Positions 1 to 10,671 of a stretch of 39,777 bases of DNA are shown in pieces. Location: assembly GCA_947574085.1 (NCBI GenBank), contig CANPIH010000005.1, positions 1 to 39,777 of the forward strand, written 5' to 3'. The translations under genes were made by a program, and so were the position numbers. Positions within the stretch are counted from its first letter, which is position 1, and every line of letters starts with the position of its first letter. The notes below the pieces were generated by a model. The model did not search any database, was not told the DNA's origin, and saw only the letters and a list, made by a program, of their open reading frames with translations. The DNA is from an uncultured Mycoplasmatota bacterium (lineage in GTDB: Bacteria; Bacillota_I; Bacilli_A; RF39; UBA660).

Positions 1-167
1 TTCTTTTAATTGTACATTCATTTATTCTTCCTCTTGTTTTTATTTTATCATTTTTTTGGCTGTTTTTATAGAAAATTTGATATCTAAATCTTTATAAAAA
101 CTTTGAGTATATAATTTACTAATTATAACAATACATGCTATAATTTACTTAGAAAGAAGGAAGAATC

Positions 168-1535
168 ATGATGAAAACAAGATTTATGATATTTCCTAAT
201 AAAAAAATGGATATTGAAGATTTAAGAGATGCTTTATTTTCTTATCTAATTGCAAAACATGATAAAGGCAAATTTGTTGTAACAGTAGAAAATTTTAATC
301 AAAATGTATCTGAAACTGAAATTAAAAACTGTATTTCTATTTTAGATTTTTTTGGCTTCCATTATGAAGAAATATTACCAAATAAAGAAAATATTTATAA
401 AGCGTATGCAGAAAAATTAGTGAAAAGTGGTAAAGCGTATTATTGTTTCTGTACGCAAGAAGAGCTAAATAAAAAACGAATGGAAGCGAGTGAAAAGAAG
501 ATTTCTTATCAATACGATAGAACGTGTAGAAATTTTCCAAAAGATGAGGCGAGACGTAAGATTTTAATTGAAGAAAATTATGTAATACGGCAAGCTATGC
601 CTAACGAAGGTCAAACAACATTTCATGATTTGGTTTATGGAGATATTACAACCTTAAATAGTTGCTTGGAGGATCAAATTTTAATAAAAAGCGATGGAAC
701 TCCTACATATAATTTTGCTAATGTAATAAATGATACATTCTTAAATATAACTCATGTAACCATGAGTGAAGATTTATTAACAAGTACACCTAAATATTTA
801 TTATTGTATGAAAATTTAGGGTTTTCAGTTCCAAAATTTATTCATTATCCAAAAATTATTACAAAATTTGAAAATATTTTAATGGATTTGTTAAACCAAG
901 GTTTTTTAAAAGAAGCTATTTTAAATTATATTGCTCTTTTGGGATGGAGTCCAAAATCCACGAAAGAATTTTTTTCTTTAGAAGAATTGATACTAAATTT
1001 TGATTACAATCATATAAATAAAAGACCAGCTATTTTTGATATTAAAAAATTAAAATGGTTTAATCATCAATATATAATGAAATTAAGTGATGAAGATTAT
1101 TTGGCTTTTGTAAGACCTTATTTAGAGCGATTTTATAATGTAGAAGATAAAAGTGAAGAATGGATTCATTATTTATTGTTATTGTTCAAAAATCAAATTA
1201 ATTTTGGTACTGAAATTGCTCTTACTACTCATATGTTTTTTACACCTCTTATAGATTTAGAAGAGAAAGAAGTTTCTAATTTAAAGGGGGATAATAAAAT
1301 AATGGAGGCATTAAAAATATTTAAAGAGGAAGTAAAAAAGACATCTGTTTGGAATGTAGATAGTATAAAAAAGGTTTTAGAGTTTGTAAAAGCAACAACG
1401 AACGCTACTGGGAAAACTTTGTATATGCCAATTCGTATTTCTGTTACAGGAAAAAAGCAAGGTCCTAATTTAATAGACTGCTTATATTTATTAGGGAAAG
1501 AAAAGATTTTAGAAAGATTAAACATTGTTGTTTAA
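168..1535 (+). CDS. Glutamyl-tRNA synthetase-like protein, predicted catalytically inactive (HIGH and KMSKS absent)
   Basis: Full-length GluRS architecture: CFCTQEEL, YDRTCRN, SDGTPTYNFANVINDTFLNITHV, AILNYIALLGWSP, and C-terminal GKTLYMPIRISVTGKKQGPNLIDCLYLLGKEKILERL. HIGH is replaced by DIED and the KMSKS segment is missing. Lies directly upstream of cysS. Confidence 0.85.
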   Translation: MMKTRFMIFPNKKMDIEDLRDALFSYLIAKHDKGKFVVTVENFNQNVSETEIKNCISILDFFGFHYEEILPNKENIYKAYAEKLVKSGKAYYCFCTQEELNKKRMEASEKKISYQYDRTCRNFPKDEARRKILIEENYVIRQAMPNEGQTTFHDLVYGDITTLNSCLEDQILIKSDGTPTYNFANVINDTFLNITHVTMSEDLLTSTPKYLLLYENLGFSVPKFIHYPKIITKFENILMDLLNQGFLKEAILNYIALLGWSPKSTKEFFSLEELILNFDYNHINKRPAIFDIKKLKWFNHQYIMKLSDEDYLAFVRPYLERFYNVEDKSEEWIHYLLLLFKNQINFGTEIALTTHMFFTPLIDLEEKEVSNLKGDNKIMEALKIFKEEVKKTSVWNVDSIKKVLEFVKATTNATGKTLYMPIRISVTGKKQGPNLIDCLYLLGKEKILERLNIVV

Positions 1536-1557
1536 AAATAGAGAAAGGAAACATAGT

Positions 1558-2868
1558 ATGAAAATATTTAATACTTTAACAAATCAATTAGAAGAATTTA
1601 TTCCTATTACTGATGGAGTTGTTAATATGTATGTTTGTGGACCAACGGTTTATAATTATGCTCATGTTGGAAATATGTATCCAGTAATTGTTTTTGATAT
1701 GGTATATCGTTATTTAACATATAAAGGATATAAAGTTAATTATGCGTCAAATTTTACGGATGTGGATGATAAAATCATTAAGGCAGCAATAGAGCTTTCC
1801 ACTACAGAAAAAGAAATTACTGATAAATTCATCAAAGCGTATTTAGAAGAACTCCAAGATTTAAATTGTTTAGAAATTGATTATAGACCTCGTGTAACAG
1901 AAACGATGGATAGTATTATAAATTTCATTTCTTTATTACTTGAAAAAGGATACGCTTACAAAAGCGGAGATGACGTTTATTTTAGAGTGAATAAAATTCT
2001 AGATTATGGTTGTTTATCCAAACAAAAATTAGAAAGTTTGGAACAAGGGAAACGAATTGAAATAGTAGATGAAAAAGAAAGCCCTTACGATTTTGTATTG
2101 TGGAAAAAAACTAGTGAAGGAATTACTTGGAACGCTCCTTTTGGAATAGGAAGACCTGGGTGGCATACTGAATGCGTTGTAATGATTCATGATATTTTTA
2201 AAGAAAAAATTGATATTCATGGTGGAGGCGTTGATTTGAAATTTCCTCATCATGAAAACGAAATAGCTCAAAGTAAAGCTGCATGGGATCATAACTTAGC
2301 TAATATATGGATGCATAATGGTCACATCATGGTAGAAGGCGAAAAGATGAGCAAGAGTTTAAATAATTTTATTTTAGCTAAAGATTTGAGAAAAGATTAT
2401 TCAAGTAATGTTATACGATTGGCTTTTTTAAAGAACCAATATCGAACTCCTCTTGATTTAACAAAAACTACATTTACAGAATGCGAAACTATTAATGAAA
2501 AAATTGAAAACGCTTTAAAACAAGCTCATACAAAAATAGAAATGTCTGCGATCGAAGTTGGAAAAGTTAAAAATGACGAAAAAATCGATGAAATTATGGA
2601 TAATGATTTTAATACACCTAATTTAATTACTTACCTTTTAGATTTACTAAAAGAATTAAATACCCAGATGAGAAATAACACAGATATTTCACAAACATAT
2701 GATAAAATATTATTAGTAAATTCGATATTAGGACTCAGCTATGAATTTAAAAAATTTAACGATGATGATAAAAAAATGTATCAGATTTGGTTAAAAGCTC
2801 GTAGTGATAAAGATTTTACAAAAGCAGATTTTTTAAGAGAAGAATTAATAAAAAGAAATATTTTATAA
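1558..2868 (+). CDS. cysS: Cysteinyl-tRNA synthetase
   Basis: CGPTVYNYAHVGN, GWHTECVVM, DIHGGGVDLKFPHHENE, GEKMSKSLNN. ATG at 1558 preceded by GAAAGGA; the track start at 1525 is a TTG inside the previous gene. Confidence 0.96.
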   Translation: MKIFNTLTNQLEEFIPITDGVVNMYVCGPTVYNYAHVGNMYPVIVFDMVYRYLTYKGYKVNYASNFTDVDDKIIKAAIELSTTEKEITDKFIKAYLEELQDLNCLEIDYRPRVTETMDSIINFISLLLEKGYAYKSGDDVYFRVNKILDYGCLSKQKLESLEQGKRIEIVDEKESPYDFVLWKKTSEGITWNAPFGIGRPGWHTECVVMIHDIFKEKIDIHGGGVDLKFPHHENEIAQSKAAWDHNLANIWMHNGHIMVEGEKMSKSLNNFILAKDLRKDYSSNVIRLAFLKNQYRTPLDLTKTTFTECETINEKIENALKQAHTKIEMSAIEVGKVKNDEKIDEIMDNDFNTPNLITYLLDLLKELNTQMRNNTDISQTYDKILLVNSILGLSYEFKKFNDDDKKMYQIWLKARSDKDFTKADFLREELIKRNIL

Positions 2869-2878
2869 GAGGTAGTCT

Positions 2879-3556
2879 ATGGATTTTATAATTTTAATTT
2901 TTATGCTTATTATTCCAGCTATTGCACAAATGGGAGTTACATCAAATTATAATAAATATAAAAATATTGAAAATAAGAAAAAAATAACAGGTTTTGAAGT
3001 AGCAAGAAAGATTTTAGATAAAAACGATTTAAAAGATATTTACATTGTAGAAATCAAAGGAAATTTAACTGATCATTACGATCCAAAACGAAAAGTAGTA
3101 CGTTTATCAAGCGATGTTTTTCATGGTTCAAGTATTGTAGCTTTATCGGTTGCGGCTCATGAATGTGGGCATGCTATTCAAGATAAAGTAGGCTATACTT
3201 ATTTGCGTATTCGAAGCCTTATTTTCCCTTTAGTTCATTTTGCTACAGGACTTTCTTACTTTGTTATTTTTTTAGGTCTCTTGATGGAATCTTTAAATAT
3301 AGTATGGTTGGGAATATTGCTAGTTGGAACAGGACTTATTTTTCAGTTAGTGACATTGCCAGTAGAATATGATGCAAGTAAAAGAGCAAAAATGGAAATA
3401 GAAAGTTTAGAATTAGCAAATAAGGAAGAGCAAGAAGGAATAGCTAAAATGCTTTCTGCTGCAGCAATGACCTATCTGGCGGGAGTAGTAACAAGTGCAT
3501 TAGAAATTTTAAGATTAGTTGTCATTTTTTTAGGAAATCAGAACGATAGAAGATAA
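2879..3556 (+). CDS. YugP-like zinc membrane metallopeptidase
   Basis: AAHECGHAIQDKVGY motif with several hydrophobic segments; typical of the neutral zinc metallopeptidase 2 family. Confidence 0.88.
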   Translation: MDFIILIFMLIIPAIAQMGVTSNYNKYKNIENKKKITGFEVARKILDKNDLKDIYIVEIKGNLTDHYDPKRKVVRLSSDVFHGSSIVALSVAAHECGHAIQDKVGYTYLRIRSLIFPLVHFATGLSYFVIFLGLLMESLNIVWLGILLVGTGLIFQLVTLPVEYDASKRAKMEIESLELANKEEQEGIAKMLSAAAMTYLAGVVTSALEILRLVVIFLGNQNDRR

Positions 3557-3623
3557 AAATTTTTAACAAAGAAGTAAAAATACTAAAATAAAATTAAAGG
3601 TATTAGAAAAAAGGGTGTGAAAT

Positions 3624-4385
3624 TTGAAAGCATTGATAACAGGAGCTAGTAGCGGAATTGGAAGAGATATTGCCTATTATTTGGCAAAACAAGGTTATGA
3701 TTTAATAATTGTGGCACGAAGAAAAGAAAGACTAGAAAAAATAAAAGAAAATGTAAAGGTAAAAGTGAAAATTGTTGTTTTAGACTTGCTAAATGAAAAA
3801 AATGTTTTTAAATTATATGAACAAGTAAAAAAAGAAAATATTGACATTCTAATAAATAATGCTGGATTTGGATTGTTTGGAATGTTTGACAAAACAGATT
3901 TAAAACGAGAACTTGAAATGATTGATTTAAATATTAAAGCTTATCATATCCTTACAAAATTATTTTTAAAAGACTTTAGGAAAAGAAATAGTGGTTATAT
4001 ATTAAATGTTTGTTCTAGTGCTGGCTTCTTGGCTGGACCTAGACTAAATACTTATTACGCTACTAAAAATTATATTACAAAATTGACAATGGCAATATAT
4101 GAAGAATTAAAACATCAAAAAATTCAGGTTCATATCAGTGCTTTGTGTCCTGGACCTGTTGCTACTGAATTTAATCAAGTGGCTCATGGCTTTTTTAACT
4201 TAAAAGAAATGTCTAGTAGTAAAGTAGCTAAATATGGAATTGACAAAATGTTTCAGAAAAAATTAATTATTGTTCCTGGATGGAGTGTAAAATTAGGCTT
4301 ATTTTTTAATCGTTTTATTCCTTGGAAATTGTCATTAGCAATTCTATATAAAATTCAAAAAAGAAAATATTCTGAAGAAAAATAA
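3624..4385 (+). CDS. Short-chain dehydrogenase/reductase
   Basis: TGASSGIG N-terminus, NNAG, YYATKNY (YxxxK); TTG start with AAGGGTG upstream. Confidence 0.92.
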   Translation: MKALITGASSGIGRDIAYYLAKQGYDLIIVARRKERLEKIKENVKVKVKIVVLDLLNEKNVFKLYEQVKKENIDILINNAGFGLFGMFDKTDLKRELEMIDLNIKAYHILTKLFLKDFRKRNSGYILNVCSSAGFLAGPRLNTYYATKNYITKLTMAIYEELKHQKIQVHISALCPGPVATEFNQVAHGFFNLKEMSSSKVAKYGIDKMFQKKLIIVPGWSVKLGLFFNRFIPWKLSLAILYKIQKRKYSEEK

Positions 4386-4420
4386 TTGTTTTATGGTATA
4401 CTATTTATAAGGTGGTTGTA

Positions 4421-5596
4421 GTGCAAAAATTAAAAAATAATAAAAGTCTTTGTTTGCTAATTTTCTTAGCTTTATTTGGTTTTTCAATTGGAGTATTTGA
4501 TAATTATCGTGAATTATGGATGAATGCCAATTCCTTATCCACTTCAACCATAAGTCATGTAATCAGTATTTCATGTGTGGTAACTGTATTTGTTTTATTT
4601 TATTTTACGATTCGGGTTTCTGCTAACAAATTAAAATGGGGAATTTGTATTTCGCTTGCGTGTAACATGATTACAGGAACAGCTTTGATATGTTTAAATG
4701 GCTCAGACAATTTCTTTTTGATTAAATTTTTAATGTTTTTCAATATAGCATTTAGCCAATTGATTCTTGCAAGTGTATATCCATTAATGATGAATATAAG
4801 CAAAGACGATGTAGTTTATACAAAAAAAATTTTTATTGAATCTTTATTTAGTAAACTAGGTTTTTTATTTGTAGCTATGCTTCTAGGAAAAACTATTTTT
4901 CATATTTTTGTGGATTACAATATATGCTTATTCCTATCTGTAGTCTTTAATTTTTTCGCTTTATTCTTATTAGTGTCTATTCAAATAAATGGTAGAAACA
5001 CTGCAAAATTTAATTTGCAAAAAACAATACGCTATTTTAATAAACATAAAATATTTTACTTTTTCTTATTTGTAAATTTCTTGGGAGATATGATTTGGGG
5101 AGCTATTTTTGGTATGCCTATGTTGCTTTTAACAAATAATTTAGATTTTTCTTCTAATTTTGCTAGCTTTTTAATTTTGGGTTTAGGAATATGTTCTAGT
5201 TTTTTATCAATGATTGTAGTTAAATATTTACGCTTTGATAATGAACATAAAAACTTTTTTGTTAAATTTGGAATTCGATTGCTTCTTTATGTTCTTGTTT
5301 TCATAACCAATAGCAAATTAATATTATTTATAACATTAATTTATTTATTAATAACAGATTGCTTGTATGGCTTTATTTTTGGTGGTTATTTTATTAATGC
5401 AATTGATGAAAAGTATTCTTTATTTTTAACAACCTTGAAATATTGCAGTAGTCTTTTGGGTAAAGCCGTAGGAACGTTTTTTTGCGGAATCGTATTTCAT
5501 TTCAATTTACGTATGTTTATCATACCAGCTTTAGTTATAAGTATTATTCATTACGTATTTGCTACTTTTTTAATTATTAAAAAAGAGAATTGTTAA
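4421..5596 (+). CDS. MFS-like multi-pass membrane transporter
   Basis: About 12 hydrophobic segments. Likely GTG start at 4421 after AAGGTGG (track start 4412). Confidence 0.7.
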   Translation: MQKLKNNKSLCLLIFLALFGFSIGVFDNYRELWMNANSLSTSTISHVISISCVVTVFVLFYFTIRVSANKLKWGICISLACNMITGTALICLNGSDNFFLIKFLMFFNIAFSQLILASVYPLMMNISKDDVVYTKKIFIESLFSKLGFLFVAMLLGKTIFHIFVDYNICLFLSVVFNFFALFLLVSIQINGRNTAKFNLQKTIRYFNKHKIFYFFLFVNFLGDMIWGAIFGMPMLLLTNNLDFSSNFASFLILGLGICSSFLSMIVVKYLRFDNEHKNFFVKFGIRLLLYVLVFITNSKLILFITLIYLLITDCLYGFIFGGYFINAIDEKYSLFLTTLKYCSSLLGKAVGTFFCGIVFHFNLRMFIIPALVISIIHYVFATFLIIKKENC

Positions 5597-5793
5597 TAAA
5601 GAAGTATAGACAAAATGATTTACGTTTAAATTTTATAACCAAATTTAAAATGAATATTGTTTTAATATAAAAATTTCTGAAAAGGAATTCTTTTTTTTCT
5701 TGTAATGTGAACAAACGTATGCTATAGTAATTTTGCAAATAAAAAAGCCAAAATGTGGTAAAATAAGTAACACTATGGAAGAGGTAATTGAAA

Positions 5794-8610
5794 ATGAAAA
5801 ACGATAGAATAGTAATACGTGGAGCAAGAGAAAATAATTTGAAAAATATAGATTTAGAACTGCCAAAAAATAAGTTAATAGTAATGACTGGAGTATCAGG
5901 ATCTGGAAAAAGTTCTTTGGCTTTTGATACAATATATGCAGAAGGGCAAAGAAGATTTGTAGAGAGTTTATCAAGCTACGCACGTCAATTTTTAGGGGGT
6001 AGTGATAAGCCAGATGTTGATAGCATTGATGGACTTTCACCAGCCATTGCAATAGACCAAAAAACAACCAATAATAATCCTCGTAGTACAGTGGGAACGG
6101 TTACTGAAATCTACGATTATTTAAAACTATTGTATGCAAGAATTGGAACTCCCTACTGTCCTAATCATCATGAACCAATTACTCATCAAAGTATTGAAGA
6201 AATGACCAATAAAGTTATGAACTTTGAAATAGGTTCAAAAATAGAAATTTTAGCTCCAGTTGTAAAAAATGAAAAAGGAATGCATCAGGAACTTTTGGAA
6301 AATTTGCGTCGCGATGGATTTACTAAAGTTAGAGTTAATGGAGAAATGCGTTCATTAGATGAAGAAATTCTTTTAGAAAAAAATATGAAAGATACAATAG
6401 AAGTGATTGTGGATCGTATTGTTTTAAAAGAAGAAGAAAGAAGTCGAATTTTTGAAGCAATTGAAAACAGCACAAAACTTGCAGATGGGCTTGTTTTAAT
6501 ACATCAAATTGGAAAAGAGGAAATGCTTTGGAGTGAAAAATTTGCTTGTGTAAACTGTAATTATTCTTTACCAGATTTAGAACCAAGAATGTTTTCTTTT
6601 AATGCACCATTTGGAGCATGTCCAGAATGCAAAGGATTAGGATTTAAAACAGCAATTTCAGAAGAATTATTAATACCAGATTCTTCTCTGACGCTAAACG
6701 AAGGTGCTATTTCTACCATGTCTGATGATCAAAATATATTTTATACTGACGTAAAAACCGTTTGTGATTTTTACAAAATTGATATGAATAAACCTTTTAA
6801 AAATTTAACCAAAAAAGAGAAACAAATTTTGTTTTTTGGAACTAATGAAGAATTAAATTTTGAATATACTGCTAAAAATGGCAATAAAAGATACGTAACT
6901 CGTTGTTTTGAAGGTATAATTAATAATTTAGAAAGACGTTATTTAGAAACTTCTTCCACTTGGATAAGAGAATGGCTGGATAATTATATGATGGAAATTG
7001 AATGCCCAGAATGCCATGGAGCAAGATTAAAAGAAAGCGTTTTAAATGTTTATGTTGATAAGAAAAATATCTATGAAATGACGAAAATGAGCATTGGTAA
7101 ACTTTTAGAATTTATTAAAAATTTAAAATTGAATAAAGAACAAATGGAGATTAGTCGTTTAATTGTCAAAGAGATTATCAATCGCTTAGAATTTTTAAAG
7201 AACGTAGGTTTAGATTATATTACATTGGATCGTATGGCTGGGACTTTATCTGGTGGAGAATTGCAAAGAATTCGTTTAGCTACTCAGATAGGTAGCAAAT
7301 TATCGGGGGTTTTGTATGTATTAGATGAGCCTAGTATTGGTTTGCATCAAAGAGATAATGACAAATTAATTGCTTCTTTAAAAGAGATGGTTGATTTAGG
7401 AAATACATTGATTGTTGTAGAACATGACACTGATACTATGATGGCTGCTGATTATTTGGTAGATGTTGGGCCAGGAGCTGGACGTGAAGGAGGAAAAATA
7501 GTTGCTGCTGGGACACCTATTGAAATCATGAAAAATAAAAATTCATTGACAGGAAAATATTTATCTGGAAAAGAAAAAATAGAAGTTCCTAAATCTAGGA
7601 GAAAAGGTAATGGTAAATTTATTGAAATAATTGGAGCTAGTGAACATAATTTAAAGGAGATAGATATAAAAATACCTCTTGGAAAATTTGTATGCGTTAC
7701 AGGAGTGTCTGGATCTGGAAAAAGTTCTTTGGTAAATGAAATACTTTACAAATCAGTCTTTAAAAGTTTGTATCCAAAATCAAAGGTTATATCTGGTAAG
7801 TGTAAAAAAATAAAAGGATTGAAAGAAATTGATAAAGTAGTTCAAATTTCTCAAGATCCTATTGGTAGAACACCAAGAAGCAATCCTGCAACTTATGTAG
7901 GTGTTTTTGATAACATTCGTGATTTATTTGCTGAGATGAAAGAAAGTAAAATTCGTGGATTTGATAAATCAAGATTTTCCTTTAACGTAAAAGGAGGAAG
8001 ATGCGAGGCTTGTTATGGAGATGGCGTCAAAAAAATAGAAATGCATTTTTTACCAGACGTATATGTACCTTGTGATGTATGTAAAGGAACCCGTTATAAT
8101 AAGGATACTTTAAACATAAAATTTAAGGATAAAAATATTTCTGAAGTTTTAGGACTTCGTGTAGAAGAAGCACAGGAATTTTTTGCTAGTATTCCCAAAA
8201 TAAAATCAAAGCTGGATATTATGATGGACGTAGGACTCTCTTATGTAGAATTAGGAGCAGGTGCCCCCACCCTTTCAGGTGGTGAAGCTGGACGTGTTAA
8301 GTTAGCTAAAGAACTTCAAAAAAAACCTACAGGAAAAAGTTTATTTATTTTAGATGAACCAACAACTGGGTTGCATTCAGATGACATTAAAAAGTTAATT
8401 ATTATTTTACAAAGAATTGTGGATAATGGAGATACTGTAGTAGTTATTGAACATAATCTGGACGTTATTAAAGTGGCAGATTATATAATCGACTTAGGTC
8501 CAGAAGGTGGCGATGGCGGAGGAAATATTGTTGCAACTGGAACGCCAGAAGAAATTATTAAAAATGAAAATTCTTATACTGGAAAATATTTAAAAAAATA
8601 TTTAAAATAA
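5794..8610 (+). CDS. uvrA: Excinuclease ABC subunit A
   Basis: Two Walker A motifs (GVSGSGKSS), LSGGE signatures, CxxC zinc fingers, IVVEHDTDTM; ATG at 5794. Confidence 0.97.
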   Translation: MKNDRIVIRGARENNLKNIDLELPKNKLIVMTGVSGSGKSSLAFDTIYAEGQRRFVESLSSYARQFLGGSDKPDVDSIDGLSPAIAIDQKTTNNNPRSTVGTVTEIYDYLKLLYARIGTPYCPNHHEPITHQSIEEMTNKVMNFEIGSKIEILAPVVKNEKGMHQELLENLRRDGFTKVRVNGEMRSLDEEILLEKNMKDTIEVIVDRIVLKEEERSRIFEAIENSTKLADGLVLIHQIGKEEMLWSEKFACVNCNYSLPDLEPRMFSFNAPFGACPECKGLGFKTAISEELLIPDSSLTLNEGAISTMSDDQNIFYTDVKTVCDFYKIDMNKPFKNLTKKEKQILFFGTNEELNFEYTAKNGNKRYVTRCFEGIINNLERRYLETSSTWIREWLDNYMMEIECPECHGARLKESVLNVYVDKKNIYEMTKMSIGKLLEFIKNLKLNKEQMEISRLIVKEIINRLEFLKNVGLDYITLDRMAGTLSGGELQRIRLATQIGSKLSGVLYVLDEPSIGLHQRDNDKLIASLKEMVDLGNTLIVVEHDTDTMMAADYLVDVGPGAGREGGKIVAAGTPIEIMKNKNSLTGKYLSGKEKIEVPKSRRKGNGKFIEIIGASEHNLKEIDIKIPLGKFVCVTGVSGSGKSSLVNEILYKSVFKSLYPKSKVISGKCKKIKGLKEIDKVVQISQDPIGRTPRSNPATYVGVFDNIRDLFAEMKESKIRGFDKSRFSFNVKGGRCEACYGDGVKKIEMHFLPDVYVPCDVCKGTRYNKDTLNIKFKDKNISEVLGLRVEEAQEFFASIPKIKSKLDIMMDVGLSYVELGAGAPTLSGGEAGRVKLAKELQKKPTGKSLFILDEPTTGLHSDDIKKLIIILQRIVDNGDTVVVIEHNLDVIKVADYIIDLGPEGGDGGGNIVATGTPEEIIKNENSYTGKYLKKYLK

Positions 8611-8712
8611 TTTTTATTTTTTACAATTTATAAAAAAATTTAAATATTGTTTATATTTCTTTTAAATAAAATAATATTTTGTTATAATTCAACATAGGAA
8701 GATGGTGTTATT

Positions 8713-9525
8713 ATGAATCCAATACTATTTAACGTATTTGGTCTTGAAATTAGATGGTATTCTGTTTTACTTTTAATTGCGATTGGCTTTGGTTTATTTT
8801 TATTAATAAAAGAAGGAAGACGTTATGAGTACTCAAAAGACTTTTTATTTAATCTTGCTTTTTGGGTTATTATTTTTGCTTTTATAGGAGCTAGAATTTA
8901 TTACGTTATTTTTAATTACAAATACTATTTAAATGATCCTATTAGTATATTAAGAGTTTGGGAAGGTGGTCTTGCCATTCATGGCGGATTAATTGGGGGC
9001 TTTATAACTTTAGTTCTTTACTGCCGTAAATACCATACTCGTATTTCAAAAATGACTGATATGATAACAATTCCATTATTATTAGGTCAAGCAATAGGAA
9101 GATGGGGAAATTTCTTTAATGGGGAAGCACATGGAAGTGCCACAACTTTGCTGGCTTTACAAAATAAGCATATTCCAGAATTTATTATAAACGGTATGCA
9201 TATAAATGGAGTATACTTTCATCCTACATTCTTTTATGAATCCCTTTGGTGTTTATTAGGAGTATTTGTTTTATTTGTAATGAAACAATACAAATATTTA
9301 AAAGTTGGACAATTATCAAGCATTTATTTAATGTGGTATAGTGTGGGGAGATTTTTTATAGAATCTTTACGAACCGATTCATTAATGTTGGGAGGGTTTA
9401 AAGTAGCACAACTTGTATCGGTTGCTTTATTCCTTCTAGGTTTATTAATTTTTATGATTTTAAGCAGAAAAGGAAAATTTGAAGATTTGTATACAGAAGT
9501 AAAAGGAAAAGAAATTATTTTTTAA
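8713..9525 (+). CDS. lgt: Prolipoprotein diacylglyceryl transferase
   Basis: RWYSVLLLIAIG, WEGGLAIHGGLIGG, GQAIGRWGNFFNGEAHG, HPTFFYESLW. Confidence 0.96.
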   Translation: MNPILFNVFGLEIRWYSVLLLIAIGFGLFLLIKEGRRYEYSKDFLFNLAFWVIIFAFIGARIYYVIFNYKYYLNDPISILRVWEGGLAIHGGLIGGFITLVLYCRKYHTRISKMTDMITIPLLLGQAIGRWGNFFNGEAHGSATTLLALQNKHIPEFIINGMHINGVYFHPTFFYESLWCLLGVFVLFVMKQYKYLKVGQLSSIYLMWYSVGRFFIESLRTDSLMLGGFKVAQLVSVALFLLGLLIFMILSRKGKFEDLYTEVKGKEIIF

Positions 9526-9534
9526 GGAGAAAAT

Positions 9535-10437
9535 ATGGAATACGATTTGATAATAATTGGAATGGGAATTTCGGGAATATCAGCAAGTATCTATGCTAAA
9601 AATAGTGGTCTTAAAGTTTTATTACTAGAAAAAAATAGTCCAGGGGGTTTATTAAATAGGATAAATAAAGTCAACAATTATCCGGGGTATTCTGAAATTA
9701 CTGGACCAGATTTAGCTTTAGAATTGTTTCAAAGTATAAATAATCTACAAATACCCTATAAAATTGCAGAAGTACAAGAAATAAAAGTAGAAGGAAATAA
9801 AAAAATGATCAAAACCACTGTTGGGAACTTTGAAAGTAAATTTGTGATCATAGCCTCTGGAAGGCAAAATCGAAAATTGGGTCTTGTCAATGAAGAAAAA
9901 CTAATGGGTCATGGAATTAGTACATGTGCTTTGTGCGATGGAAACCTGTACAAAGATAAAGAAATTGCAGTCGTTGGTGGGGGTAATAGTGCTTTAGAAG
10001 AAACAATTTATTTATCAAAAATAGTCAAAAAAATATATTTAATTCATCATCGTGATGCTTTTCGGGCAGAAGAAGCTCTCCTACAACAATTGAAAGAAAA
10101 AAAGAATGTAGAGATATTTTTAAATAGTCAAATTACTTCTTTGATTGAAGACAAAAATGAATTGAAAGAAATTGTAATAAATGATAAAAAACATTTATCA
10201 GTTTCTGCTTTGTTTACTTATATTGGCTTTGAGCCTAACAATTCTTTTTTTATCAACTTAAATATTTTAAACAAAGAAGGCTATATTGAAGTAAATGAAA
10301 ATTATGAAACAAAAATAAAAGGAATATACGCTACTGGAGATTGTATAAAAAAAGAAGTTTATCAATTAATCACTTCTGCCTATGATGGAGTAATGGCTTC
10401 AATTCATATTATAAACCAACTAAAAAATAAGAACTAA
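9535..10437 (+). CDS. trxB: Thioredoxin reductase-like FAD/NAD(P) disulfide reductase
   Basis: CALCDG (CxxC), VVGGGNSALEE, GIYATGDC. Confidence 0.92.
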   Translation: MEYDLIIIGMGISGISASIYAKNSGLKVLLLEKNSPGGLLNRINKVNNYPGYSEITGPDLALELFQSINNLQIPYKIAEVQEIKVEGNKKMIKTTVGNFESKFVIIASGRQNRKLGLVNEEKLMGHGISTCALCDGNLYKDKEIAVVGGGNSALEETIYLSKIVKKIYLIHHRDAFRAEEALLQQLKEKKNVEIFLNSQITSLIEDKNELKEIVINDKKHLSVSALFTYIGFEPNNSFFINLNILNKEGYIEVNENYETKIKGIYATGDCIKKEVYQLITSAYDGVMASIHIINQLKNKN

Positions 10438-10671
10438 TAGTTTTATATTTTAAAGAAAAAGATTTAAATTTCTGTAGTGGAAATAACACTAAGGCGGTTG
10501 TTTTATATTGCCAAAAATTATAAAAGTATTTGTACTTACCCAATCTATAGAAATGATAAATAAAAAAACTTAGTTTATACAAAACATTAAAAATTATCTT
10601 GCATTTTTTTCTTTTTTTAGTTACAATATTCAAAGTTTGCCTTAAAAGGCAATATAGAAAAAGAGGAAAAA

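Noticed and set aside
1558-2868. HVGN in CysS as another degenerate HIGH
   Set aside because: HIGN/HVGN is common in bacterial CysS, and KMSKS plus the zinc ligands are intact.
5645-6067. Minus-strand ORFs overlapping uvrA, gltX, cysS, uvrB, pheT etc.
   Set aside because: They are antisense to strongly supported genes, lack RBS signals and have low-complexity shadow-ORF composition.
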